The translations under genes were made by a program, and so were the position numbers. A DNA stretch of 64,000 nt from contig NZ_RBKX01000001.1 in NCBI RefSeq assembly GCF_003634615.1, positions 2,232,001 through 2,296,000 on the forward strand, in the 5' to 3' direction. The notes under the pieces are model-generated. The model saw nothing but the letters and a program-made list of their open reading frames with translations. It was not told the DNA's origin and searched no databases. This DNA is from Flavobacterium sp. 102. GTDB taxonomy: Bacteria; Bacteroidota; Bacteroidia; Flavobacteriales; Flavobacteriaceae. Positions 1-8,860 of this stretch are shown here, one piece after another. Position 1 is the first letter of the stretch, and every line of letters starts with the position of its first letter.

Positions 1-342
1 GATGCTGAATTAAACGCTGAAAGCGATAGATTGGCTAAAGAAAAAGCAGATAAATTAAACGAAGCTGACGGTATGATTTTCCAAACAGAAAGTCAATTGA
101 AAGAGTTGGGTGAGAAATTATCTGACGAACATAAAACAGCTATCGAATATGCTTTAACCGAATTGAAAATGGCCTACCAATCACAAGATTTGGAAGCGAT
201 TCAAAAAGGGTTAGACAATGTAAATGCCGCTTGGAAAACAGCTACAGAAGCAATGTATGCTCAAGGTGACGCTGGTCAGGCTCAGGAAGCAGAAGCGCAA
301 GGCGATAATACTCAGGATGTAGAATTCGAAGAGGTAAAATAA
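1..342 (+). CDS. dnaK: Chaperone DnaK (Hsp70), C-terminal end only
   Basis: The reading frame is open from base 1 and ends at TAA 340-342, so only the last 113 residues of an Hsp70 are present. They match the helical lid of the substrate-binding domain (residues AKEKADKLNEAD, then QLKELGEKLS) followed by a Gln/Ala-rich disordered tail that ends in EFEEVK, the acidic tail that DnaK uses with its co-chaperones. DnaK folds cytosolic proteins in an ATP cycle with DnaJ and GrpE. No downstream dnaJ is seen; the next gene is unrelated and separated by a palindrome and a terminator. Confidence 0.93.
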   Translation, partial: DAELNAESDRLAKEKADKLNEADGMIFQTESQLKELGEKLSDEHKTAIEYALTELKMAYQSQDLEAIQKGLDNVNAAWKTATEAMYAQGDAGQAQEAEAQGDNTQDVEFEEVK

Positions 343-352
343 TATAATTCCC

Positions 353-380
353 GTAGAGACGCGATTAATCGCGTCTTTAC
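353..380. repeat. Near-perfect 28-nt palindrome after dnaK
   Basis: AGACGCGATT is followed directly by its own reverse complement (357-376), and GTAG/TTAC extend the pairing on both sides with one G-T wobble. It is not followed by a T run, so it is not itself an intrinsic terminator; a normal terminator follows at 391-421. It looks like a dispersed palindromic repeat. Confidence 0.6.
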
Positions 381-390
381 AATTAAATAA

Positions 391-421
391 AAAAACCGTT
401 CCATTTTTTGGAGCGGTTTTT
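391..421 (+). terminator. Intrinsic terminator of dnaK
   Basis: AACCGTTCC pairs with GGAGCGGTT around a T-rich loop, flanked by A and T runs, so it could act in both directions. Confidence 0.85.
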
Positions 422-490
422 GTTTTTAACACACATCGAATTGATTATTTTGTATATTCGATTCCTGTTTAAACCAAAAAATTGTATCAA

Positions 491-1078
491 ATGAAAAGAA
501 TCGTTTTATTGGCGTTAATCGCTATGTTGAGTGTCAATACTTACAGTCAGAAAAAGAAACCCGTAGCGAAGAAACCAACCACAACGGCTGCTTCAGGATT
601 AGCCAAAGTAGATAACTTGGTAGCCGAAGTGAAGAAAGGAAATTTCCAAGTAACCATTAATGAAAACGGTAAAGAAAAAGACGCTATGATTGTCAAAGCG
701 GTCGATGCTGGTTTTAAGCCAACGAATTGTAAACTATCTTCATTCACCGCAAGCGGAACTAAATTATATTTATTGACTTGGACCGAAATAGTGCAAATCA
801 AAACCAATAAGAAAACAGAAGACATTACAAATGTTTATTCAGTGATTTATGAGATTACCAATAAAAAACAAGTATTTTCAAATACCCAAACGACCAATCA
901 CATTACTGAAATAGTTTCTTTGGGCGGAACAGCCGCTACGGAAACACAGGAAAAAATAAGAAGAGATGGCTTTGAGTTTATCCTGAATCCTGATGGTTCT
1001 GTTACTCAAAAAAGCAAGAAGCAGGAAAATAAGTTGGTTTATGATGCCACTAAAATGGAATTTGTAACCAAGAAATAA
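491..1078 (+). CDS. Secreted protein of unknown function
   Basis: 195 residues. I chose ATG 491 rather than the in-frame TTG at 482 because the protein then begins with a clean Sec signal peptide (MKRIVLLALIAMLSVNTYSQ, cleavage near residue 19). A Lys/Pro/Thr-rich stretch follows, then a probable beta-rich globular part. I recognise no domain or catalytic motif. The basic, low-complexity N-terminus of the mature chain suggests a periplasmic or surface location. It is monocistronic: a terminator precedes it and another follows 4 bp after the stop. Confidence 0.7.
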   Translation: MKRIVLLALIAMLSVNTYSQKKKPVAKKPTTTAASGLAKVDNLVAEVKKGNFQVTINENGKEKDAMIVKAVDAGFKPTNCKLSSFTASGTKLYLLTWTEIVQIKTNKKTEDITNVYSVIYEITNKKQVFSNTQTTNHITEIVSLGGTAATETQEKIRRDGFEFILNPDGSVTQKSKKQENKLVYDATKMEFVTKK

Positions 1079-1082
1079 ATAA

Positions 1083-1114
1083 AAAACCTCTCGATTAAAA
1101 CGAGAGGTTTTTTT
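1083..1114 (+). terminator. Intrinsic terminator, probably bidirectional
   Basis: AACCTCTCG pairs with CGAGAGGTT around a TTAAAA-type loop, with A and T runs. It lies between two convergent genes (491-1078 on + and 1140-2189 on -). Confidence 0.85.
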
Positions 1115-1139
1115 ATAAATGCTTCTGAAATCTGAATTC

Positions 1140-2189
1140 TTATTCCTGCACTCTGATTTCAAAAGCTTTATTCCAATTTTTACCGGTTACGAATATCGTG
1201 TTAGTGGTTTTGCGAAATGCAATTCCGTTTAAAACTTCCGCTTCTTTATTGGTTACTTTCGCTCTCAAAGCTGTCAAATCCAATACTGCTTCCACAGCAC
1301 CGGTTTGCGGATTAATTACAGCAATCGCATCTTTCTGCCAAATATTACCATAAATTTTTCCGTTAATCCATTCTATTTCATTGACACTTTTTATTTTACT
1401 GTCATTGGTATAAACGTTTACATGATCAATAAGCTTTTGGCTTTCCGGATCCATTTTCCAAATTTTTTCTGTACCATCTGATTGGTAAAGATATTTTCCG
1501 TCATTAGTCAAACCCCAACCTTCAATTTTTTTGTCATAGGGGAATGATTTGATTGGCTTTAACGTTTTGGCATCATAAATAAAGCCTTCAGCATTTTGCC
1601 AAGTTAACTGATAAATTTTATCGTTAAGAACCGTAATCCCTTCGCCGAAGTATTGCTGATTTAAATCCGTTTTCTGATATGTTTTTCCGGTCTTATAATC
1701 GGTTTTGGCTACATACGATGTTCCTTCACGTCCTGTGCTTTCCATTAAAGTATCCTTATAGAACTCATAACCTTGCGTAAAGGCATTCACATCATGGTCA
1801 TAAGTATTGACAACGGTATACTTTAATAGTTTGGGAGCAATCGCCGCAGCGACTTCTATTCGGGTTTGGGTCGAAATGGTATCGCCTTCAAAATATACCA
1901 AAGCTTTAATGTTTTGGTAGCCCAATTTTTTTCCGTTCAAATCAAAACTGAATTTACCATTGCCTTTTACCGAAGTAATTCTCTCGTTATTGGCAAAGTA
2001 AATCACACTGTCTATGGTTTTGCTATTATTGTTCAATAAAGTAAAATCTACTTTATCTGTGGCACTGTATATTGGTTTTATAGCGCTTTCATCAAAGCCG
2101 AAAAAGCCTTCTTTGTCTTTTTGTTTATCACCGCAACCAACGATGTTTAAAGCTAAAAAAGTGGTTATGAATAGGTTATGAACTCTCAT
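1140..2189 (-). CDS. Glutaminyl-peptide cyclotransferase-like lipoprotein
   Basis: 349 residues. The N-terminus is a lipoprotein signal with lipobox IVGC (Cys19). Residues about 25-110 look like an Ig-type domain. The rest is the beta-propeller of the plant/bacterial glutaminyl cyclase family (Glu_cyclase_2), recognisable by HDVNAFTQGYEF, ESTGREGTSYV, YGNIWQKDAIAVINP and the C-terminal LNGIAF segment. The family converts N-terminal Gln to pyroglutamate; in Bacteroidota it is exported, so here it would act at the envelope on secreted proteins. Monocistronic, reading away from the SRP RNA. Confidence 0.8.
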   Translation of the reverse strand: MRVHNLFITTFLALNIVGCGDKQKDKEGFFGFDESAIKPIYSATDKVDFTLLNNNSKTIDSVIYFANNERITSVKGNGKFSFDLNGKKLGYQNIKALVYFEGDTISTQTRIEVAAAIAPKLLKYTVVNTYDHDVNAFTQGYEFYKDTLMESTGREGTSYVAKTDYKTGKTYQKTDLNQQYFGEGITVLNDKIYQLTWQNAEGFIYDAKTLKPIKSFPYDKKIEGWGLTNDGKYLYQSDGTEKIWKMDPESQKLIDHVNVYTNDSKIKSVNEIEWINGKIYGNIWQKDAIAVINPQTGAVEAVLDLTALRAKVTNKEAEVLNGIAFRKTTNTIFVTGKNWNKAFEIRVQE

Positions 2190-2241
2190 TTTTTTTAATT
2201 AATTTTTCACTCACAAATATATTTATATTGCTCTTAAATTC

Positions 2242-2271
2242 TTGCAAAAAAATAAAAAGATTGTATATTTG
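2242..2271 (+). promoter_or_regulatory. Promoter of the SRP RNA gene
   Basis: TTG at 2242-2244 and a perfect TATATTTG at 2264-2271 are about 19 bp apart, the Bacteroidota -33/-7 sigma-A promoter. Transcription would start near 2276, exactly at the 5' arm of the RNA. Confidence 0.85.
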
Positions 2272-2275
2272 CACC

Positions 2276-2368
2276 GGCAAGTCCTACACGACCAGCTCCT
2301 GCAAAATCCTCCAGGATGGGAACATAGCAAAGGTATGTGGTTGAGCGGTGCGATGTAGGTCGCTTGCC
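2276..2368 (+). ncRNA. ffs: Signal recognition particle RNA, small bacterial type
   Basis: The 5' arm GGCAAG-TCCTACA pairs with TGTAGG-TCGCTTGCC at the 3' end to close a single long hairpin of about 93 nt. An apical region around 2305-2330 (ATCC/GGAT hairpin, then the asymmetric side AACATAGCAAAGG) corresponds to the Ffh-binding domain IV of the bacterial small SRP RNA. It has its own strong promoter and is followed by a T run and a terminator. With Ffh and FtsY it targets membrane proteins. The identification rests on structure and general sequence look; a covariance model would settle it. Confidence 0.82.
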
Positions 2369-2385
2369 ATTTTTTTCAAAAAGTG

Positions 2386-2408
2386 TCCCGAAAGTATCGG
2401 GATTTTTT
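2386..2408 (+). terminator. Terminator of the SRP RNA
   Basis: TCCCGA-AAGTA-TCGGGA followed by six T. It overlaps the longest possible N-terminus of the next gene, which argues for that gene's start at 2422. Confidence 0.85.
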
Positions 2409-2421
2409 ATTTTTACACCTT

Positions 2422-3420
2422 ATGGTTTTATCCTGGCAAATAGTAAAGTTCAATCTCAAAGAAACCTTTGCCATTGCCTATGGAAATTACACGTTCAGAG
2501 AAGCCTTAATTGTTACGCTTCAAAGTCATGGTGAAAAAGGATATGGCGAATGTACTTCGATAGATTATTACCACATTAACTTAGAGGATTTTCAAACTGC
2601 TTTAGCCAAAGTCAAGTCCCTAATTGAAAGCCAAAAAACAGTTCCTCCATTCGAGTTTTATTCTTTTTTGGTCAGCTTAAATCTTCCAAGTTTTCTACGT
2701 TCAGCACTCGATTGTGCTTATTGGGATTTATTCGGTAAACTCGAGCAGCAAAGTTTTTTAGCACTCAATCAAATCAATTACAACCAACTTCCGGAATCTT
2801 CCATTACCATAAGTGTAGATGCAGTCGAAAACCAAATCCAGAAAATAAAACAATCGGCTTGGACAAAATTCAAAGTCAAGTGTAACCATTTTAGCGAAAG
2901 CGACATCACCAAATTACTGCAACTGGATAAAAATCTGGCTTTAGATTCTAACGGAAGTTTTACCGCAGAAGAATGTCTTTGGTTGGAAAATAATGCGTTA
3001 ATTTCAAGCTTCACTTATTTAGAACAACCCATGAAAACAGGAGTAGAGCAGTATTCAATTTTGCATTCGGATAAACAGGCCAATTGGATGGCTGATGAAG
3101 ATTGTCAGGATATAATGGCTTTAAAAGACTTGGTTCCACATTATAAAAGCATCAATATTAAATTAGTCAAATGTGGCGGATTAACACCGGCGTTGGAAAT
3201 GATTTCAACGGCTCGTGAATTAGGTTTCAAAATCATGATTGGTTGCATGACGGAGTCAACGATAGGTATTTCAGCAGGAGCTGTTTTAGCACCATTGTGT
3301 GACTACGCCGATTTAGACGGCGCCAATTTAATAGCCAATGATATCGCCCAAGGAACTCAGATAGTCAATGGAAAAATTCACTTGAGCGAAAATCACGGAT
3401 TGGGCATCAAAATAAACTAA
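2422..3420 (+). CDS. Dipeptide epimerase (L-Ala-D/L-Glu epimerase type)
   Basis: 332 residues from ATG 2422; the upstream in-frame GTG at 2383 lies in the SRP terminator. It is a member of the enolase superfamily, muconate-lactonizing subgroup. The catalytic KxK is FKVK near residues 151-153. Metal ligands are D175 (ALDSNG), E201 (YLEQP) and the D/E pair in WMADED near 225. The second catalytic lysine lies in NIKLVKCGG near 247. These enzymes epimerise L-Ala-D-Glu or other dipeptides during recycling of murein peptides. Substrate specificity cannot be read from sequence alone. It is followed at 45 bp by an SDR gene and may be co-transcribed with it. Confidence 0.85.
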   Translation: MVLSWQIVKFNLKETFAIAYGNYTFREALIVTLQSHGEKGYGECTSIDYYHINLEDFQTALAKVKSLIESQKTVPPFEFYSFLVSLNLPSFLRSALDCAYWDLFGKLEQQSFLALNQINYNQLPESSITISVDAVENQIQKIKQSAWTKFKVKCNHFSESDITKLLQLDKNLALDSNGSFTAEECLWLENNALISSFTYLEQPMKTGVEQYSILHSDKQANWMADEDCQDIMALKDLVPHYKSINIKLVKCGGLTPALEMISTARELGFKIMIGCMTESTIGISAGAVLAPLCDYADLDGANLIANDIAQGTQIVNGKIHLSENHGLGIKIN

Positions 3421-3465
3421 TTATCTTTATAAGTTTTATATCTAATATTTGAAATTTAATATTTA

Positions 3466-4269
3466 ATGAGCAAAGTAGTACTGATTACAGGAGGTTCCTC
3501 CGGAATAGGCAAAGCCATAGGTGAATTCCTCTTTCACAAAGGGTTTACCGTTTACGGCACCAGCAGAAATCCTGATAAAATCACCAATTCGTTATTTCCC
3601 TTGATTGCTTTAGACGTTCGCAATAGTGAAAGTATCAAACATGCCGTTGAAAAAGTGATTTCAATTTCTAAACGAATTGATGTGGTCATCAACAATGCCG
3701 GCGTTGGCATTACCGGACCATTGGAAGAAATTCCAACTGAGGAAATCAAGAACAATTTCGAAACCAATTTCTTTGGCCCAATCGAGGTTATCAAAGCCGT
3801 TTTGCCGCAAATGCGCGAACAAAAATCGGGTTTAATTATCAATATTACTTCCATTGCAGGCTATATGGGATTGCCTTATCGTGGTGTTTATTCGGCTTCC
3901 AAAGGCGCTTTAGAAATTATTACGGAAGCCATTAGTATGGAAGTAAAACCATTCGGTATCAATGTCGTAAATGTGGCTCCGGGCGATTTTGCTACCAATA
4001 TTGCTTCGGGAAGATATCATGCACCGGTTGTTGCAGGTTCGGCTTATGAAACCACTTATGGCAATACGCTGAAACAAATGGACGACCACGTGGACAGTGG
4101 CAGCAATCCCGACGAAATGGCAATAGCGATATACCAAATTATCAATGCTAAAAACCCGAAATTGCATTATAAAATCGGTGCTTTTATGCAAAAGTTCTCT
4201 ATCGTTTTGAAAAGGATTCTTCCTGATAGAATTTATGAAAGCATGTTGATGAATCATTATAAACTATAA
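3466..4269 (+). CDS. Short-chain dehydrogenase/reductase
   Basis: 267 residues, classical SDR. The Rossmann cofactor loop is TGGSSGIG (residues 8-15), the NNAG motif is at 76-79, the catalytic Ser is near 129 (NITSIAG), and the YSASK motif supplies Tyr142 and Lys146. The C-terminal substrate region (about 185-235) is hydrophilic and gives no substrate clue. The gene starts 45 bp after the epimerase and ends 3 bp before a small membrane-protein gene, so the three are probably one transcript. It is an NAD(P)-dependent cytosolic oxidoreductase of unknown substrate. Confidence 0.85.
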   Translation: MSKVVLITGGSSGIGKAIGEFLFHKGFTVYGTSRNPDKITNSLFPLIALDVRNSESIKHAVEKVISISKRIDVVINNAGVGITGPLEEIPTEEIKNNFETNFFGPIEVIKAVLPQMREQKSGLIINITSIAGYMGLPYRGVYSASKGALEIITEAISMEVKPFGINVVNVAPGDFATNIASGRYHAPVVAGSAYETTYGNTLKQMDDHVDSGSNPDEMAIAIYQIINAKNPKLHYKIGAFMQKFSIVLKRILPDRIYESMLMNHYKL

Positions 4270-4272
4270 ACA

Positions 4273-4479
4273 ATGACAAACTGGACAGAAATTTTAATTA
4301 GCTTATTACCCCTTTTTATTTTTATCGCATTATTGATATTTATAAGGACAATATTTAAGAAAGCGCAAGCGGCTAACAAGGCTATCTATGATGACAAGCA
4401 CAATGAAATGATTGGAACGTTAAAAGAAATACGTGATGAACTGAAAGAATTGAATAAAAACAACTCCCAAAAGATGTAA
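4273..4479 (+). CDS. Small single-pass membrane protein
   Basis: 68 residues. One transmembrane helix at about 7-28 (ILISLLPLFIFIALLIFI) is followed by a charged helix with Lys/Glu heptads (EMIGTLKEIRDELKELNKN) that is probably a short coiled coil. It starts 3 bp after the SDR stop, which supports a real, co-translated gene. Similar short membrane proteins with coiled-coil tails are common in Flavobacteria, but I know no function for this one. Confidence 0.65.
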   Translation: MTNWTEILISLLPLFIFIALLIFIRTIFKKAQAANKAIYDDKHNEMIGTLKEIRDELKELNKNNSQKM

Positions 4480-4722
4480 TATATTTGTACTTTTGCACAG
4501 ATTTTGCGTTAAATTTGAAATTAAAAGGAGGACTGCCAGCGGCAGTCAGGTATTTACTTTAGGAAGTCAGAAAAACCGAATGTCCACCTGACATTTTCCT
4601 CTTAATATCAAATCATGCACCGCGGACAGCCTGACCCGAAGGGACGCGAGGCTGAAAGCCGACTGCCGAGGGAAACGCCCAACATTTGAAAACACAACTT
4701 TTACACACATAAACAGTACACT
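4480..4722 (+). ncRNA. Candidate structured leader or small RNA before the transaldolase gene
   Basis: This 243-bp gap has higher GC than its flanks. It starts with a -7 box (TACTTTTG 4488-4495). A hairpin GACTGCC/GGCAGTC lies at 4531-4547, GTCAGGT 4545-4551 pairs with ACCTGAC 4586-4592, GAGGA 4528-4532 can pair with TCCTC near 4598, and CAGCCT/AGGCTG make a second hairpin at about 4628-4653. GACTGCC recurs at 4661-4667, so the GGCAGTC arm has two possible partners. This resembles a cis-regulatory leader or an independent sRNA. I cannot match it to a named RNA family. Confidence 0.45.
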
Positions 4723-5379
4723 ATGAAATTTTTTATTGACACGGCCAACTTAAACGAAATCAGAGAAGCACAAGGACTTGGCGTTCTTGATGGCGTAACG
4801 ACTAATCCGTCATTGATGGCTAAAGAAGGAATCACCGGAAAAAACAACATCTTAAAACACTACGTTGACATTTGCAACATTGTTGATGGCGATGTAAGTG
4901 CTGAAGTAATCGCGACCGATTATGATGGTATGATCAAAGAAGGAGAAGAATTAGCCGATTTACACGAGCAAATCGTGGTAAAATTGCCAATGACCAAAGA
5001 CGGTGTAAGAGCTTGTAAATATTTCTCAGACAAAGGCGTTAAAACCAATGTAACTTTAGTATTCTCTGCAGGTCAGGCTTTATTGGCTGCCAAAGCCGGA
5101 GCGACTTATGTATCACCATTCTTAGGAAGATTGGATGATATTTCTACAGACGGTTTGGCTTTGATTCAAGAGATTCGTGATATTTATGACAACTACGCTT
5201 TTGAAACACAAATCTTAGCGGCTTCTATTCGTCACACCATGCACGTGGTAAACTGTGCTAAAATTGGTGCCGACGTAATGACCGGACCATTATCATCCAT
5301 CACAGGATTATTAAAACACCCTTTAACCGATTTAGGTTTGGCTCAGTTCTTAGCCGATTACGCTAAAGGAAACCAATAA
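4723..5379 (+). CDS. tal: Transaldolase, Fsa/TalC subfamily
   Basis: 218 residues, a single TIM barrel. The N-terminus [16 protein letters not shown] and the DGVTTNPSL motif are diagnostic, and the Schiff-base lysine is K87 in VVKLPMT. The position that is Tyr in fructose-6-phosphate aldolase (APY...) is Phe133 here (SPFLGRLDD), which fits true transaldolase rather than Fsa activity. It transfers dihydroxyacetone between sedoheptulose-7-P/glyceraldehyde-3-P and erythrose-4-P/fructose-6-P in the non-oxidative pentose phosphate pathway. A structured leader precedes it and a strong terminator follows. Confidence 0.9.
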   Translation: MKFFIDTANLNEIREAQGLGVLDGVTTNPSLMAKEGITGKNNILKHYVDICNIVDGDVSAEVIATDYDGMIKEGEELADLHEQIVVKLPMTKDGVRACKYFSDKGVKTNVTLVFSAGQALLAAKAGATYVSPFLGRLDDISTDGLALIQEIRDIYDNYAFETQILAASIRHTMHVVNCAKIGADVMTGPLSSITGLLKHPLTDLGLAQFLADYAKGNQ

Positions 5380-5385
5380 TCAATA

Positions 5386-5420
5386 GTGTTCAGTGTTCAG
5401 TATTCAGTGAGCAGTTGAAC
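5386..5420. repeat. Heptad tandem array (GTGTTCA family), 5 units
   Basis: Five consecutive 7-bp units in exact register (GTGTTCA, GTGTTCA, GTATTCA, GTGAGCA, GTTGAAC) between the tal stop and its terminator. The mirror-image array of the same family lies at 5467-5498. Confidence 0.85.
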
Positions 5421-5430
5421 CATAACCATA

Positions 5431-5466
5431 AAAAAAGCGTCCCGATTTTTTCGGGACGCTTTTTTT
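5431..5466. terminator. Bidirectional intrinsic terminator
   Basis: AAAGCGTCCCGA pairs with TCGGGACGCTTT around TTTTT, with A and T runs on both sides, between convergent genes. Confidence 0.9.
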
Positions 5467-5498
5467 AACTGACCACTGACCACTGCCAACTGACCACT
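5467..5498. repeat. Heptad tandem array (CTGACCA family), inverted partner
   Basis: GACCACT, GACCACT, GCCAACT, GACCACT in register, running up to the stop codon of the minus-strand gene at 5500. It is the inverted counterpart of the array at 5386-5420 on the other side of the terminator. Confidence 0.85.
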
Positions 5499-5499
5499 A

Positions 5500-6909
5500 T
5501 TATTTGAGTTCTTCTTCAAAGTTCAACTCAAATATATTCGTAAAAGCGTTTTTAATCGCTCCGTTATCTCCTAAGATAATAGTTCTGTGAATTTTCGTAA
5601 TAACCCATTTGGCTTTGATGTCTTCAAAATCAACACAGCGCAATTCAGTAATGGTGTCGAACTTATATTTTTTCAATAAGTTTTTCCATTCGTCTTGCGT
5701 ATCATTAATATTGATGCCTATGAACTGATATTCCGGATGGGCTTTTTGAAAGCTTAGTATTTTTTTGTGAACTCCTTCAAGATGCGAAACGGCGTTCGCG
5801 GTCCAAAAGAAAAGCACTGTTTTTTTATTGGTAAAAGTGGTAGAGCTTATTTTATGACCGTTACGATCTATAAGCGTTACTTCCGGGAGTTGGCTTCCGG
5901 CTTTTAACAATTGTATGGCGTTACCTATTTTGGTGATTTCATTTTTCTGACTCTTATCTGTCGATATCTTGTGATAAGTGTCTAAAAAGGTTTGGTTGTT
6001 CACCATATTTTGATCTTCCAACAAATAAGTAAAGGCGATGTTGTTTAAAATCGTGTTTTTAACCTTTTCGTTTTTAATCAAGGTATCGGCGATATTCATT
6101 TTGTTGACATTGGTTTTGAGTGCCAAATCAACTTCGGTAAAATGATTGTGGTAATTGATGGAACCCATATTGTTCAACATGTGCGACAAGTACATCACAA
6201 AAGGCGAATAGGAGGAAAGTGCCACATTATTACAATCAACCTTCTTTCTGAAATTGTAAAAATCAGTTGGAATTTGTTCATACACATCATTTCCGGTTCT
6301 CATTTTATGCACCATCGGATACAACTCTCTACGCGAATAATACGGAAAGTCTAAGGCCGCTTTGGCATACACATCAAAACTCTCATTCCATTTAAGTTCT
6401 TCTTTTTTGTTGGTGTAGAATTTTGTGGCTACTTGATAAGAGGAATCGATGGCTTTGGTAAATTTGTCAATATCATAATCAAAAGCTTCAAAAAGCCTGT
6501 TCTTGTCTTTCTCATTTTTCAAATATTGCTCCATGAGAAAGTTGTTTTTCTGATCGCCACGACCACAAAATACAACCGAATTGTCAAAGTCTCGGGTATT
6601 GACACGCACCATCAAACTGTCATTCTTATCGAAATAGATGTATTGGTATTCCGGTTCGTGCTTAAATGTGTATAAACCCGGCGCTAAAGAATCAAATTGT
6701 ACAAAAAAGCGATTGTTTTTATCCAATTTTATCGAATCAATCACTTCATTGTCTTTGCAGAAAAGCACATACGGACTGTTTGGATTTACAATTTCACCGC
6801 CAAAATAAGCAACATAGTCATTCCCTTTAAATTCGTTTTTACACGAACTCAAAAGCGTAAGTAAAGGGATAAGTAAAGCAAAAACTTTTAAATTTCTGTA
6901 ATTGTGCAT
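5500..6909 (-). CDS. TlpA-like thioredoxin-fold lipoprotein without the CxxC pair
   Basis: 469 residues from ATG 6909; the longer frame from 6930 would start upstream of the -7 box at 6928-6935. Lipobox LLSSC near residue 23. The middle is helical and unassigned. The C-terminal 130 residues have the TlpA/redoxin fold (LPEVTLIDRNGHKISSTTF, KKTVLFFWTANAVSHLEGVHKKI, FIGININD). Where TlpA proteins have WCxxC this one reads WTANAVSH, so it cannot be a classical thiol reductase. It is probably an outer-membrane or periplasmic lipoprotein with a structural or binding role. Confidence 0.72.
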   Translation of the reverse strand: MHNYRNLKVFALLIPLLTLLSSCKNEFKGNDYVAYFGGEIVNPNSPYVLFCKDNEVIDSIKLDKNNRFFVQFDSLAPGLYTFKHEPEYQYIYFDKNDSLMVRVNTRDFDNSVVFCGRGDQKNNFLMEQYLKNEKDKNRLFEAFDYDIDKFTKAIDSSYQVATKFYTNKKEELKWNESFDVYAKAALDFPYYSRRELYPMVHKMRTGNDVYEQIPTDFYNFRKKVDCNNVALSSYSPFVMYLSHMLNNMGSINYHNHFTEVDLALKTNVNKMNIADTLIKNEKVKNTILNNIAFTYLLEDQNMVNNQTFLDTYHKISTDKSQKNEITKIGNAIQLLKAGSQLPEVTLIDRNGHKISSTTFTNKKTVLFFWTANAVSHLEGVHKKILSFQKAHPEYQFIGININDTQDEWKNLLKKYKFDTITELRCVDFEDIKAKWVITKIHRTIILGDNGAIKNAFTNIFELNFEEELK

Positions 6910-6927
6910 TGAATAGAAACTAGTAAA

Positions 6928-6935
6928 CAAAAATA
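6928..6935 (-). promoter_or_regulatory. -7 promoter element of the TlpA-like gene
   Basis: On the minus strand this reads TATTTTTG, a match to TAnnTTTG. No good -33 TTG is seen. It sits between the two possible start codons and favours the downstream one at 6909. Confidence 0.5.
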
Positions 6936-7080
6936 TTCAGATGATTTGGATTATACTGTTAAGCATTAGTTAAATGTAAATCGCCGTAAATATGTGGCTT
7001 TATTATCAATTATCCAATATTTTTTGAGACGTTTTGGCTAATGCTTTTCATTCATCTTGAAAACTAAGTTAGATAAAAAA

Positions 7081-7116
7081 CTGACCACTAATTAACTGAA
7101 CACTGAACACTATTCA
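7081..7116. repeat. Heptad tandem array (CTGAACA family) ending at a promoter
   Basis: CTGACCA, CTAATTAA, CTGAACA, CTGAACA, CTATTCA: heptads with a single 8-mer, followed directly by the -7 box TACTTTTG. Confidence 0.8.
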
Positions 7117-7117
7117 C

Positions 7118-7125
7118 TACTTTTG
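7118..7125 (+). promoter_or_regulatory. -7 promoter element of the ABC-F gene
   Basis: TACTTTTG matches TAnnTTTG, 23 bp before ATG 7149. The -33 region is occupied by the heptad array and has no TTG. Confidence 0.6.
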
Positions 7126-7139
7126 CAAAAATTTTATAA

Positions 7140-8768
<1,629 letters not shown>

Positions 8769-8782
8769 GATGCTAAATGAAG

Positions 8783-8807
8783 AAACCGCCTGATTGGGCG
8801 GTTTTTT
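8783..8807 (+). terminator. Intrinsic terminator of the ABC-F gene
   Basis: AAACCGCC-TGATT-GGCGGTTT followed by a T run. Confidence 0.9.
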
Positions 8808-8860
8808 TATAAGCCTTTCAATTGCTACAAACTGTTGTTAGCAACTGGCTTTTCGTTGTG

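Noticed and set aside
4480..4722. RNase P RNA or 6S RNA
   Set aside because: The GAGGAAAGUCCGGGC core of RNase P is absent and the size is too small; there is no single long bubble hairpin typical of 6S. Left as an unassigned structured leader.
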